A DNA stretch of 64,000 nucleotides from Fragilaria crotonensis (Eukaryota > Bacillariophyta > Fragilariophyceae > Fragilariales > Fragilariaceae): contig JAKSYS010000108.1 of NCBI GenBank assembly GCA_022925895.1, forward strand, positions 1 through 64,000. The letters are read 5' to 3'. Numbering within the stretch: the stretch's first letter is position 1; every line of letters begins with the position of its first letter. Positions 11,300-22,199 of this stretch are shown here, in pieces. A program made the position numbers and the translations under genes. Under the pieces are notes generated by a model, which saw only the letters and a list, made by a program, of their open reading frames with translations, did no database searches and was not told the origin of the DNA.

Positions 11300-12229
11300 C
11301 TCGATGCCGTTTTGGCCGCCCAGCTGAGGAGCTATGCGTTGGAGGACCCAGAGCCCGAAAGGCCGCAAGCGATCCCGGCGGCGGTGGTTTCAGTGGTTGC
11401 TAAGGCCGTGGAGACCGAGGTACGTCGAGCAGTGGGGCAGCTTGTTGTGTGTGCATTCTTCTTTGCGATGCGGTCATGTGAGTACTCGGAGGTGAGTGGA
11501 GATCGTCGAACCCAGGTTCTGCGGGTTGGAGATCTGGATTTTAGGAAGGGCGGACGGAGCGTGGATTTGGTGGACTCTCCGCTGCTGATGGACGCGGACA
11601 CGGTATCGGTGACGTATCGCAGTCAGAAGAATGGGGACCGGGGCGTGACGGTGACCCAACACAGAACGGAGGGCGTCGGCCAACCAAGGCTTTGCCCAGT
11701 TCGCTCATTCGCCAACTTAGCCATGAGGGTGAGCCAGTACGAAGTGAACGATCGCACGGAGTGGGAATCAGTCAGGGACCGACCAATAAACCTTGTTGTC
11801 TCAGGAGGACGAGTGGCTCTGATCTCGTCGCACCAGATCCTGAATCACCTGAGGGCTGGCGCCTTATTGTATGGCGAGGAGCGACTCGGATTCCCGATAA
11901 GCAGAATCGGGACGCATTCCCTGAGGTCGGGGGCCGCGACGGCGATGTTCATCGCGGGCGTTCCGACAGAGACAATACAACTTATAGGAAGGTGGAAGAG
12001 CCAGACATTCCTTCGATACATCCGGATCCAAGTGCAACAACTGACGCAGGGCGTCGCCTCGGGAATGATTGAACACCCAAACTTCTTCACGATAGGACGG
12101 CAGTTGGAAAGACCCAGAGATGAACATGGCCGTGCCAATAGGCAGAGGAGAGGAAAGGATTTGGGGGAGGATAAACTAGGGCCAGATCCCGACACCAGAA
12201 AGCGAGCAGAGCACCGGAGCAAATACTAG
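11300..12229 (+). mobile_element. Tyrosine recombinase region of DIRS-like element 1
   Basis: The segment has the layout of a DIRS-type tyrosine recombinase. FFFAMRSCEY contains the first catalytic arginine, GTHSLRSGAA the H-x-x-R pair, and IGRWKSQTFLRYIR the terminal tyrosine. The usual QKNGDRG loop and a CPVRS motif lie between them. In this family the enzyme joins a circular DNA intermediate to its target and replaces the integrase of LTR elements. The last ~100 bp of the coding region fall inside the 154-bp repeat that recurs at 19482-19635. Confidence 0.8.
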
Positions 12230-12285
12230 ATTGCGACTGGGAAGGAGGAGTCCGATACGGCGAATAGTACTCGAAGTTCACTTCG
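12132..12285. repeat. 154-bp direct repeat of DIRS-like element 1, copy 1
   Basis: It begins GTGCCAATAGG and ends GTTCACTTCG, and covers the end of the recombinase reading frame plus a short 3' flank. By eye the same 154 bp recurs without difference at 19482-19635, on the far side of element 2. I read the pair as the B1 and B2 halves of the split direct repeats of element 1. Confidence 0.8.
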
Positions 12286-12415
12286 TGGGATATTCGCGAG
12301 GGAAGGACGACCGACAGACGCGACGGGACACAGCAGAAGATCTCACAATTCGCAAGTCCGACGAAGACAACGGCGATTCTAGAATAGAAATTTAAAATTC
12401 CCACCCACCCACCAC

Positions 12416-12628
12416 GTTTAGCGTACGTCCTCGGTCGACGAACGGACCCACCCTCTGGTGGCCAATCGTGGATCCGAGTCATTTGTGAATCATGTGAATC
12501 ACAACCTCGGAAACACGATTGCTGCCACGTAGAGGACGGAATCCAAAACTACGCAGTACCGTTTTTGACTCAGCCTGCGTTGTACCATTGTCGTTTGAGA
12601 ACGAAAAAGTACAAGCGAGAAAGGACTA
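12416..12628. repeat. Split direct repeat A1 of element 2
   Basis: It begins GTTTAGCGTACGTCCTCGG and ends AAAGGACTA. It recurs as A2 at 18943-19157. It is preceded by a C-rich run (CCCACCCACCCACCAC, 12400-12415) and followed within 6 bp by the gag start codon. Confidence 0.9.
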
Positions 12629-12633
12629 GAGCG

Positions 12634-14700
12634 ATGGCCGACCTTGCACTAGCCGCGGCCGGAGGGCTCCCTGTTCGTTTGAACCTCCCTGTCCCCCTTC
12701 AGCGACCCTATGCCGCTGACCCAGGTACTCTGACGGAGTGGTTGGTGACGAAGACGGAGGATCTTGGACGAGATGCCATCCTTGCGGTTTTGGCAGCTAT
12801 GAATGCCAAGTACGCCAACGTGGTCGATCCTCTTCTCACCCAAGAGCGAGTCGATGTATTGCTCAGGGAGTTGGCGGAGGACGTCCTGGCGTCCGAAGGA
12901 TTGGAATCCTTTCTGACGGTGACAACGCCGGAAGGAGGAACGCCGACGGTTATTACCGTTTCGAGATTGTCCCGATTCCGTAGCGGAATGGGACAGACAT
13001 CCCCATACGATGGGAATGTGTACGGTTTCCTCGGAGAGGTCGAGGAGGGGCAGATGCCCCCGTTGATGAAGCTCCCGGACGCCTTGTCCCTGCGCCAGGC
13101 CCTTGCTGTTAGGGAAGTGGTGGCGGCGGCGGAAGAGGAGCTCGACGTGTGGTACGGCGAGGGGCCTGGGAACCCTCGAGTGCCGACCCAAGGCGATGAG
13201 TTGGTGACGGAGTCCGAAGGCGGGCTAGCTACGAACGTGAAGGTTCCCCTCCTTCAGTATATCCCGATGGCGTGGGCGCCGTACTTCATGGCGGCGCAGT
13301 CGCCAGAGGCGGCGCGTCGGACCCTCCATCGACTCATTGAGGGCCACATGACCGAGCAGCAGCGCGGACATACCACACGACTGGAGACGTGGATGCGCGC
13401 GGCATGTATGCGGTCCGGGCCCATCGGTGCGAATCGCCACCGCAGCAAGTTGCACATGACATGGGTGGCTCACCGAGCCGTACTGGATCGGAGCATGGCT
13501 CGCTGGGCAACTCGCAGGTTGGCGCCGTTCCTAACGGTACCAGTGGTGGCTCCGCCTCCGGCGGCACCAGCCATCGTCCCGCCGGTCGGAGCGGGCGGTG
13601 CGATGCCTCCCCCTTTGGGAGGGGGAGGGGGGGGTTATGGAGGCCCCCCGTACGAGGCACGGGAAACAAAGGTGTTTAGCCCCCTCGAGCATGAACGTAT
13701 CCGCTTGGCATGTGGGTTGGACCCGGCTAATTACGACGCCGGCCGGCCTCCAATCTACGCTGTGTTCCTCGCCGAGGGGAGATCGATGGTCAAAGTGGAG
13801 GCCGTGCTGCAGAAGTTTCTGGCGCCAGCACCCAATGACTGGGACCCCATCAGCGTCTACGCGTCGCAGGAACTCGTTCGTGACATGAAGGACCTCAAGT
13901 TTGGCTGGGGCAACGAGAACACCCACGATACGTGTCATCGGGGAATCTCGCCGTTCACCGTGCTCCAGGTGTCAACGGACCAGCAAACGAAGCGCCGCAA
14001 GACCCAGGAGCGGGCAGATCGTGCCACCTATTTATCCACTGACGATGTCAGGGCCCTGGAAGCCGAGCCGGGATGTTGCCCAGCGTCCTATCATGGGATG
14101 CTGAACTTGCTGAAAAGGTACATTCGCCTTCTCACGGTGCTCTTCGGAGCGGGTTGCTCCCATCTCACGGAGGTGCAAGGAGTCTACCAGGTACTCGCAG
14201 AAAAAATCGCAGTCTACGAGACGATGTCGGCGGAGCTGATTGCCGAGACGCTGTGGCGAGTGTTCGTGGACGCCAGGGAGTGCTTCAGCCACCTGGGACC
14301 TGGCCTCCCGGAATCCCAGCTCTATTCGCTCCGGCACGACCTTCGAGGCTGCTCCCTACGAGTGTCCATCAATTGCCCAGTGGCGCAGCTATTGAACCTG
14401 TCATCAATGGCAGTTGTGTCCCAGGCGGGCAGCAGCAGTGCGCTGGGCACGCGATCGGGATACGGAGGGAGCAGCGTTGGAAGCGCCACAACACTATCCA
14501 CGCTGACGGGCTCGGCCCCACGCGAGCCCGCCCCGCTAGTAGGCGGGAAGCGCACGAACCCAACCCCCCATTCCAGAAGTCGTAGCGATCATGCAAGGCC
14601 TTCGGGCCAAGAGGCCAGGAGTCGACATGAACGCGGTGATGCGCTCGGAGAAACTAGCGATCGCCGAAGTTGGAATAGGGGGGAGGGGAGCGTGCCTTGA
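12634..14700 (+). mobile_element. Gag-like region of element 2
   Basis: A long open region of about 688 codons starting at the first ATG after A1. The product starts MADLALAAAGG and has no clear enzymatic motif. It is rich in Ala, Pro and Arg with a glycine/proline linker about 310-340 residues in. Position and composition match the gag-like first ORF of DIRS/PAT elements, which would coat the RNA. It has no detectable similarity by eye to ORF1 of the LINE. Confidence 0.65.
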
Positions 14701-14848
14701 CTTTATGTACTTTGGCGAATGCGCCAGAGCGGGGTGCACCTACGACCACGGCCCGGCTCGCAACGTGTCGGCAGGCAAACGCCGCGACTGCGTCAAGAGG
14801 ATGACCAAGGCCGCAGCCGGGTACCTCGAGAACAATCCAGTTGGCTGA
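14591..14848 (+). mobile_element. Small overlapping ORF of element 2 with a CCCH-like motif
   Basis: A short open stretch overlaps the end of the gag-like region. It carries ACLDFMYFGECARAGCTYDH, a cysteine/histidine spacing resembling a CCCH zinc finger, which could bind nucleic acid. Whether it is translated with gag or separately is not visible. Confidence 0.45.
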
Positions 14849-14923
14849 CGGGTGGGGGACGGCGTGATAAATAAGCAGAAAATAGCAGTACCATTATTTA
14901 CGAAGTACTCCCTCGTAAACACA

Positions 14924-17240
14924 ATGGCGCCCACTACTACTGCACTCGAGTCACGTTCATACCCCGCACTACAAATAAGTACCGTCAGCCAACGCACTGT
15001 ACCGGTACTAGCAACAGTACCGACCCCGGTGACAAGCCCAGAGGCACGACCACGGGACCTAGCCCTACGGGGCACCGTGCAGACATCATACTCTGCAGTA
15101 CGAACTTCCACGTACGCACTACCGAATCCGCTAGGCGCGGGCTACGCGCGAATCACGACTCAAAATTATCCACGTACGACCGATATCGACCCTACGCAGA
15201 CCGACGCGTTGGAGATACCCAACGACGCGGCCCGCGCACGAACGGCACACGCGCCGGCTGCGCCGATACAGCACGCGCTGCGCGCGGTAACCCGGAAAAG
15301 AACCCGGAAAGTACAATTTTTAGAACTAGCCAATGCAGACCCAGCTAGTCATACTAGCACCATGCCAGTAGCATCCCCACACAAACAAGCCCAAGGTAAG
15401 CGAAGGAAACTGATGGAACCAGCCCCCTGGATGCAGTTCCACCCATTTGTAGCTACACTAGAGCAGTGGGCATCCGGTGTTGCAGCTGTGTGCGGGGAGC
15501 CGTGGTCGGAGGCAGCCATTCGAGCAGCCGTCGAGCGCGGCCCCCACACGAGTGCCCTAACGCCTGAGGCCCGAGACCTCATCGACGAAGAAATGAAATA
15601 CCAAATCCAAGCGGGTTTCTCAGAAACGGTATTGTGGAACGCCATACAACACTCGTATCCGATAAACCTGAAGGTGTCGCCGCTAGCAGTGATACCACAG
15701 GTCGGACGGCGCGGCCGCCTCCTGTTAGATTTGTCGTTCCCGAGTCAAGCCGCACGACCAGCGAGCAAACGGGGACGACGCAATTGGGTGGTTCCCCCAC
15801 CCTTAGCCCCATCAGTTAACTCCACTACTATACAACAATCGCCAGAGTACCCGGTCAAAGAGTTAGGACGAGTCCTCCCACGACTCCTCTCCTTTATGTA
15901 TTGTGTCCCACGCGAGGAAACCATTATGTTTGCGAAGATTGACCTGTCCGATGGTTTTTGGCGCATGCTAGTACGCGAATCAGACAAGTGGAACTTTGCC
16001 TATGTTTTGCCTGGCGCAGCAGGGGACCCCTTGCGGCTCATCATTCCGCACGCCCTACAGATGGGGTGGACGGAGAGCCCGGGTTACTTCTGTGCCGCCA
16101 CCGAAACCGGCCGCGACATTCTGCAGGCACTCATTGATGGGGGCACCTGGTTACCCCCACATGTCTTCGACTCGTACATGTCCCCCGAAGCAGTTGTCCG
16201 CCGCCAGAGCTCTCCCGTGGCGGACAGACCATGGCAGATGTCGGCCGTCTATGTCGACGATTACATCCTCGCCGCCGTCGAAAGCGCTGATGGCTCCGCC
16301 CTCCAGCGCACAGGGCGGGCCGCGTTGCACACCATCCACGGCTTGTTCCCACCTCCGGACCGCTCCGGCCATGTCGGCGGCAAGGACCCCATCTCCCTAA
16401 AGAAGTTGGAGGCGGGCGATGCGCGATGGGCGCAGTCTAAAGAATTATTAGGCTTCGTATTTGATGGCCAGTCACGTACGGTGCACCTCACTCAACGCAA
16501 AGCCCTTGGTATCAGCGAGGCTATCACCCGGTTATTAAAAAAGACGCGTGCCCCCGTACCAAAGTTTCAGTCAGTAGTTGGGAAGATGCGGCATGTGGCC
16601 ACTATCCTCCCGTCCGCGCGCTCGCTCTTCACCCCTGTGAATCGGGCGCTACGAGGCCACCCCTCCACTATTTCCCTCAGTGCCTCGGGGGAAGTCCGCG
16701 CGGCCCTGCTAGATCTGCGGCAGCTGGTCACAACCCTAGCTGCAAGACCAACCCATGTCAAGGAAATCCTCCCGCACAGGACCCCGATTACATTGGCTAT
16801 TGTGATGCCAGTGCGTTTGGGGCGGGCGGCGTATGGTTCAGTGGGACGAGTCCCGTACCCGAAACAGTCTGGCGACTGCAGTGGCCGCTGGACATCACAG
16901 CGGCCGTAGTTTCTGAGAGCAACCCGACCGGGGCGCTAACAAATTCAGACCTGGAGATGGCGGCTGTGGTGTTGCAATTAAATGTCTTAGAACCGCTTGT
17001 GCCCTCGATGCACCATAAGTCGATGCAAATTCATAGCGACAACACCCCCAGTGTAGCTTGGCTGACCAAAATGGCCACCAAAACAGCAAACTCAGATGCT
17101 GCACACCGCCTCGTCCGAGGATTGGCGCTTCGCCAACGAATGTTGCATTCCGCTCCTGTGAGCATCACGCATGTCGCAGGATCGGATAACAACTTAGCCG
17201 ATATCGCATCGCGAGCAATTACCCAACTTGATGACGACCA
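14924..17240 (+). mobile_element. RT and RNase H region of element 2
   Basis: The first ATG of this region is at 14924. RT landmarks are RGRLLLDLSFP, the palm KIDLSDGFWRM, HALQMGWTESPGYFC and the catalytic YVDDYI, then LLGFVFDG and QSVVGKMRHVATILP of the connection. The RNase H follows, with SDNTPSVAWLTKMATKTA and a closing HVAGSDNNLADIASR. In this family these make the cDNA from the element RNA. Confidence 0.85.
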
Positions 17241-17699
17241 TGCGTTCCTCACGCACTTTGATAACTTGTTCCCCTTACAGGAGAGATTTTGGCAGCGTGC
17301 CAGCCCACCGCCCGCGCAGCTCTCCAATGTGATTTCGACACTGCGCGGGCAGCGCTTGACGATGCAACGGTGGACAGTGCCGCTCGAGCCACCAGCTGGC
17401 GCTGGTGGCAACAATACTGTACCGATTGTGGAACGGATCCGTGGCTGCGCGACACAACTCCCGCGATCCGCAGCCAGCTACTCTTGGGGATTTGCCGCCC
17501 GGACTCGTACTGGATTCTTTGGGAAAGGTCGGCAGGTTGGAGCCCAGACCGTCGAAAAAGCCCTGCGTCACGTGGCACAAGCCTTCGTGCTGGAAGGATA
17601 CCCCGACCCCCGACGAGCCGGCGCCGGCTCCGACCTGGCTTTACCCTTTACCCACCTCCTTAAGTCCTTCCGGGTGCGCGACCCCGCCCCCCAAACCCC

Positions 17700-18415
17700 A
17701 GGTAGCGCTTCCGGTTCACGCAATTGACCTGGCAGCAGCCGCGCGTAACGACCCTAACGCCTCGCCTCGCGAAGCGGCGACAGCACACCTTATAGTCATC
17801 GCGTTTTACTTTCTCTTGCGTGTCGGCGAGTATACGCTCCCACCGGAGCACCGCACGACCCGCACTGTGCAGTTTCGTATCTGCGATATTCGTTTTTGGC
17901 AAGGCCAAACTTTGCTCCCGCCCACCAGCGATGCAGCTATCCTCACAGCCGCCTCCTCGGTGACGCTCATCATGGATAACCAGAAAAATGGGCAACGTGG
18001 CGATGTCATCCACCAGGAAGCCGTAAACGCCGACTTCTGCCCCGTCCGATCGACAGCGGCTCGCGTCAGCGCCATTATGGCACAAGGCCTGCCTCTGACG
18101 ACGCCCATCAGCTTCGTACAACCGGGGATCCATGTACAACCGCCTCACATTCTGCATGCCGTCCGGCGCGGAGCCCAACTTGCTAAGCTCACTGACAGCG
18201 GGTATTCCCTTTCCCGAATTGGCGCGCATTCGCTGCGCGCCTCGGGCGCCATGGCCCTATGGTTATCCGGACATGGCCCGGAGGCAATCATGAAATTGGG
18301 ACGATGGCGGACGCAAACATTCCTCACCTACATCCACGCCCAAATTGCCGAACTTACCAGGGGCACATCACAAAAAATGAGGCAACCGGTCCTCTTTCAT
18401 AATGTAGGCGGATAA
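17700..18415 (+). mobile_element. Tyrosine recombinase region of element 2
   Basis: Catalytic residues of a tyrosine recombinase are visible: FLLRVGEYTL (first Arg), GAHSLRASGAMA (His and second Arg), and LGRWRTQTFLTYIHA (terminal Tyr). The family loop MDNQKNGQRGD lies between. The region ends about 275 bp before repeat B1. The enzyme would integrate the circular DNA copy; nothing in the catalytic set appears lost. Confidence 0.85.
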
Positions 18416-18690
18416 CACGCCCACGACCGGCTAGTCAAGTAGCTCTTGGGCCCTGCTCAATACGTCTCTCTTTAGGTTCCCGCAGGTTCCCTTGGTGCTC
18501 TGTGCACCTAAATACGCCACAATCTACTTGACGGGAGGCCGCGCTAGCACCGCGCGGACCTATCCCGAGCTAGCATGACATGACACAGACCGCCTGCCCG
18601 GGGGGGTGGGTGGGTCCATGGCATCGATCATGAGGCCAAACTAGCATGCACTACAGCAGAGCAAGTTAACCTAGGATAGAGGCCAAGTGG

Positions 18691-18942
18691 GTGATTACCT
18701 AGGGGCGGGACACTACCAACGGAACTAATAATAGATCCGTGGGAACATCCTTAACCTTAGAAATTCAGTTCTACAGCCATCTACTAGAATACTATACTAC
18801 TCTAGTTGCATGCACTGGTGCCAATCGGCAACAGTACGACCAAGCTACAGTCGCAAATGGCATACTGGAAATTGGTAAGGCTGACGTAGTCAGACCCCCA
18901 GACATTCGAAGACCAAAACGTACAGCTCCCTATCTCCGATAG
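18691..18942. repeat. Split direct repeat B1 of element 2
   Basis: 252 bp starting GTGATTACCTAGGGGCGG and ending CTCCGATAG. The identical block recurs at 19230-19481. It joins A2 directly without spacer. About 75 bp upstream, 18601-18616 reads GGGGGGTGGGTGGGTC, the reverse complement type of the C-rich run before A1. Confidence 0.9.
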
Positions 18943-19157
18943 GTTTAGCGTACGTCCTCGGTCGACGAACGGACCCACCCTCTGGTGGCCAATCGTGGAT
19001 CCGAGTCATTTGTGAATCATGTGAATCACAACCTCGGAAACACGATTGCTGCCACGTAGAGGACGGAATCCAAAAACTACGCAGTACCGTTTTTTGACTC
19101 AGCCTGCGTTGTACCATTGTCGTTTGAGAACGAAAAAGTACAAGCGAGAAAGGACTA
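18943..19157. repeat. Split direct repeat A2 of element 2
   Basis: Second copy of 12416-12628, two bases longer through one extra A and one extra T in homopolymers. It is followed by a 72-bp spacer (19158-19229) that starts CCCACCCACCCTC, like the C-rich run upstream of A1. Confidence 0.9.
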
Positions 19158-19229
19158 CCCACCCACCCTCACCTAAGGCTCTATGCACCTGCGGATGCTA
19201 CGCCCTTCGAGATACTAACCCTCCCGCCC

Positions 19230-19481
19230 GTGATTACCTAGGGGCGGGACACTACCAACGGAACTAATAATAGATCCGTGGGAACATCCTTAACCTTAGA
19301 AATTCAGTTCTACAGCCATCTACTAGAATACTATACTACTCTAGTTGCATGCACTGGTGCCAATCGGCAACAGTACGACCAAGCTACAGTCGCAAATGGC
19401 ATACTGGAAATTGGTAAGGCTGACGTAGTCAGACCCCCAGACATTCGAAGACCAAAACGTACAGCTCCCTATCTCCGATAG
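19230..19481. repeat. Split direct repeat B2 of element 2 (right end)
   Basis: Second copy of 18691-18942. Element 1 sequence resumes at 19482. Confidence 0.9.
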
Positions 19482-19635
19482 GTGCCAATAGGCAGAGGAG
19501 AGGAAAGGATTTGGGGGAGGATAAACTAGGGCCAGATCCCGACACCAGAAAGCGAGCAGAGCACCGGAGCAAATACTAGATTGCGACTGGGAAGGAGGAG
19601 TCCGATACGGCGAATAGTACTCGAAGTTCACTTCG
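19482..19635. repeat. 154-bp direct repeat of DIRS-like element 1, copy 2 (element end)
   Basis: Second copy of the repeat at 12132-12285. It starts exactly where the B2 repeat of element 2 stops, and non-element sequence begins at 19636. This makes 19635 the probable right end of the whole nested stack. Confidence 0.8.
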
Positions 19636-19778
19636 ATGTGTGTATAAGAAATAGTTGACACAGTGTGGTTCTGTACTGGCGCACTGGCTCCGATTCCCAT
19701 GATGCAAGTTCAAAAATGGAGACACGATGAAACATGAAACTACGGTGGGCTGTTGTTTCTCCAATCAGGTAGATATGC

Positions 19779-21131
19779 ATGCATCGATCATCAATGAGGC
19801 TTTCGGGTTCGACAAAGGGTTATTTGCACTTGTTATACATGTATGTTATTGCAGTGTTTCTGTCATTTATTTCAATTGCAAGACTATTCAGGGCGACTGC
19901 AAAATCCGACACTTCCAATCTGCAGCAAATAGACATACCAGAAATCATAGTAACCACTCAAGATGAACGAAGGGAAGTGACTACTTTGATCGGTCGGAAC
20001 AATAAGGCCATCCTAGATGAATGCCAATCTTCGCTGGTGCGACCAGTCTCCCGAATACAACAAGAAATCGCTCATCAAAGCCAGAACGACCCCTTTGCAC
20101 TCCATGATCAAGGTCGATGGTGCCTATCGCATGATTTTCGCGACAGAGCATATGAGGCATCTCTATGCCGCATGGACCACGAATGAAGGCACGTCATGGA
20201 GCTGTGATGGGCAGCCAGCTCTCCTCCACGCGAATCAAAGTCAAAATGATTCTGGCCAAGGGGACGTTGGTGATCACATGTCCCTTGACCGTCAAGCTCG
20301 TTACTGGGACGACTGTTGGACGTGGTGCTGTGGAATACAATACAAGCATCTGGAGAAACTGCAGCGATCACGATGAGCTTCAGGGAATACCAGAAGCATC
20401 AGTTGAAAGGATGGTCTGCACCATGTTTTTGGGAGATCATTTTGAGTTGGCGCAATGGATTGAGTATCATCGTATAATTGGGTTTCAACACTTTTTGATC
20501 TACCTTCATGGCCATGGCGACGTCGAAAACTCGACATCATTGCCTATTGGCGCAGACATTAAATACATCCCGTGGAACTTTGTAAATTTTGGTTACCACC
20601 GTGATGGCATGATACGTCAGGCCATTCAACAAATGGATTGCATCCAACGAGCGCAGGCACGCAATGTGACATGGGTAGCATTGCACGATATGGATGAATA
20701 CTTTCAAATCATGGATAACTCTACATTGGGAAGACATTCTGGCATCACACGAAGCCGACGAGCACATGGGAGGGTTGCAAATCCCCTCATGGTTCTTTGG
20801 AGAAAATTTGTCGGAGAACACGACAGCGCTTGCCAGCAACGAGACGCTCAAGTTGGTAATTGATAGTGTTTGGCGAGGAAAGACCGGCTATCGTGGAGGG
20901 AAACGAGGTGTAGGACGCGAAAAAATGATTATCCGACCTCGGCGAGTTGTGTACTTTGCATGTCATCAGATCCTTATAGGTGGCCCAATGATAGGCGAGC
21001 CCAGGATACGATTGAATCACTACAAGCTGAGGCATACCGGCGTCTTATATGCCGGTAACAATATCGTCAAGGACGATTCATTACAGACGCACTTTGGCCC
21101 ACTGCTGAGAGTGCAATTGAAACTTGACTAG
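19779..21131 (+). pseudogene. GT92-like (DUF23) glycosyltransferase gene, frame-broken
   Basis: The protein resembles family 92 glycosyltransferases, Golgi enzymes that add galactose to glycans. An N-terminal hydrophobic stretch (LLYMYVIAVFLSFISIA) would be a signal anchor. The catalytic region starts at MVCTMFLGDHFELAQWIEYH, followed by GFQHFLIYLH, VTWVALHDMDEYF with the metal-binding acid motif, GGLQIPSWFFG and RIRLNHYKLRHTG. Coding potential changes frame about three times (near 20020, 20165 and 20725); the last sits in a run of three G, where one base less would restore agreement with the family. It could be a real pseudogene or contain assembly errors. It begins only about 150 bp from the right end of the nested retroelements. 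Confidence 0.65.
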
Positions 21132-21919
21132 TGTGGTTCCTACAATGATCCCGTATCTCCAGGTTATTTTCACCTCGTCGTTTCACATCGAAACACCTGA
21201 CGTGACAGTGACCAATCGAGGATGTGTTGACGGAAAGCCAAGCATGTCGACGTGACCGGGGTGCTAACAAGTACCACGGGAAAACATCAAGGCTCTTTGG
21301 TATGAGCCGATTGAAGGGAAGTGGGAACTTTGAGTTGGGCATGACCGAGAAGTTAGCTTGTACGGGAGAACGCTTCTCAGACCCCGAGATCGTGGTTCTA
21401 TAAGGAGTTTACAATGAGATGCAATGCTTACGGATGAAAATAGATGGGTAGGACTCGCACATGTAGTGATGACAGCAAGCAGAATGCTCCCGAGCCTCCC
21501 AGAGGATACCAAGAAATTCTCGGATTTGATCAAAACGTGCACTGCAAAAGCCTGTTCGAATTACACGCCCATGTTCAAGGGACTGTGGACGTTTCTTTCA
21601 CTGGCTCTGTGCTTTATTCTCGAACGTAATTCTTTGTCGCACTCTTCTTGATGTGGTTCACGTCAGGTGTGCCTGCACCTTCATCCTTTCCATCTTCACT
21701 CTTCAGTTAGATGCACTTTAGTATTTTCCTGGATCTCCTTTGACAGTTGTCTTTGAGACCATCGAAAAAACTGTAGTATCCTTAACATCGGTTGTTTTCC
21801 GACTTGGCCAGTTGAAACTTGAAACAGTGGGTGTAGCAGAAGGAATAAGCGCAGTATCCTACTACCGGTAGTACATTATACTGTACCAAATGGTACAGTA
21901 GAGGTTCGGATTTCAATGA
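21132..21919. other. Intergenic, no gene recognised; two palindromes
   Basis: Short open frames here (for example 21424-21651) match nothing I know. Near the right side are two inverted repeats: TACTACCGGTAGTA at 21859-21872 and, at 21878-21899, 10-bp arms TACTGTACCA / TGGTACAGTA around AA. The first palindrome also occurs at 44629-44642. Confidence 0.5.
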
Positions 21920-21924
21920 AAAAT

Positions 21925-22185
21925 TGAATGAATCCTGTCATGAGTGCGGGATATTCGGACAAGCATACAAGGCGCGTGTCCCACGATGACGTGGAGGACT
22001 GCTGACGCGCACGCACGGATAACCTGTTGGTCCATATGGTGGGACCGGTTTTGGAACTAGATTCTAGATCTGCTCACTCTTTTTATAATTGATCAAGTTG
22101 CATGCCGCTTCTTGTCGATTGTTATATTGTTAAGGGTCAATCTCCGGCAATGGCGGATTCGCCGCACTTGCGGGAGATTTCACTG
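21925..22185 (+). repeat. 5' LTR
   Basis: 261 bp beginning TGAATGAATCCTGTCATGAG and ending GAGATTTCACTG. A TATAA lies at about 22084-22088. The right border is uncertain by a base or two because the next base is the same after both copies. Confidence 0.85.
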
Positions 22186-22187
22186 AG

Positions 22188-22199
22188 TTTATCAGACCC
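22188..22199 (+). promoter_or_regulatory. Primer-binding-like site of the copia element
   Basis: TTTATCAGACCC follows the 5' LTR directly. It shares the TATCAGA core with the initiator-methionine tRNA sites of many copia elements. Confidence 0.55.

Larger units (their letters stand above)
12416..19481 (+). mobile_element. PAT-like tyrosine-recombinase retrotransposon 2, nested in element 1
   Basis: A nearly complete 7.1-kb element. Repeat A (213-215 bp) occurs at 12416-12628 and 18943-19157; repeat B (252 bp) at 18691-18942 and 19230-19481. The order A1-genes-B1A2-B2 is that of PAT-like split direct repeats. The interior codes for a gag-like protein, RT, RNase H and a tyrosine recombinase, all on the plus strand. 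A1 and A2 differ only by one or two bases in homopolymers, so the insertion is recent. It looks almost whole, with about two breaks. Its proteins differ clearly from those of element 1, so it is a separate family. Confidence 0.85.
1..19635 (+). mobile_element. DIRS-like tyrosine-recombinase retrotransposon 1, interrupted by two later insertions
   Basis: This element enters from the left edge of the window. Its own sequence is in three blocks: 1-54, 9363 to about 12415, and 19482-19635. In order it carries a reverse transcriptase of DIRS type, an RNase H-like stretch and a tyrosine recombinase, which is the gene order of DIRS/PAT elements; integrase and LTRs are absent. A minus-strand LINE occupies 55-9362 and a second YR element occupies 12416-19481. 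A 154-bp block near its right end (12132-12285) recurs at 19482-19635, as expected for the split direct repeats of this group. The left end lies outside the window. The copy is broken by the two insertions and perhaps one or two further breaks; the identical 154-bp repeats suggest it is not old. Confidence 0.8.

Noticed and set aside
12649-13191. Minus-strand frames opposite the gag-like region of element 2
   Set aside because: They are shadows of the long plus-strand frame and contain no known motif.
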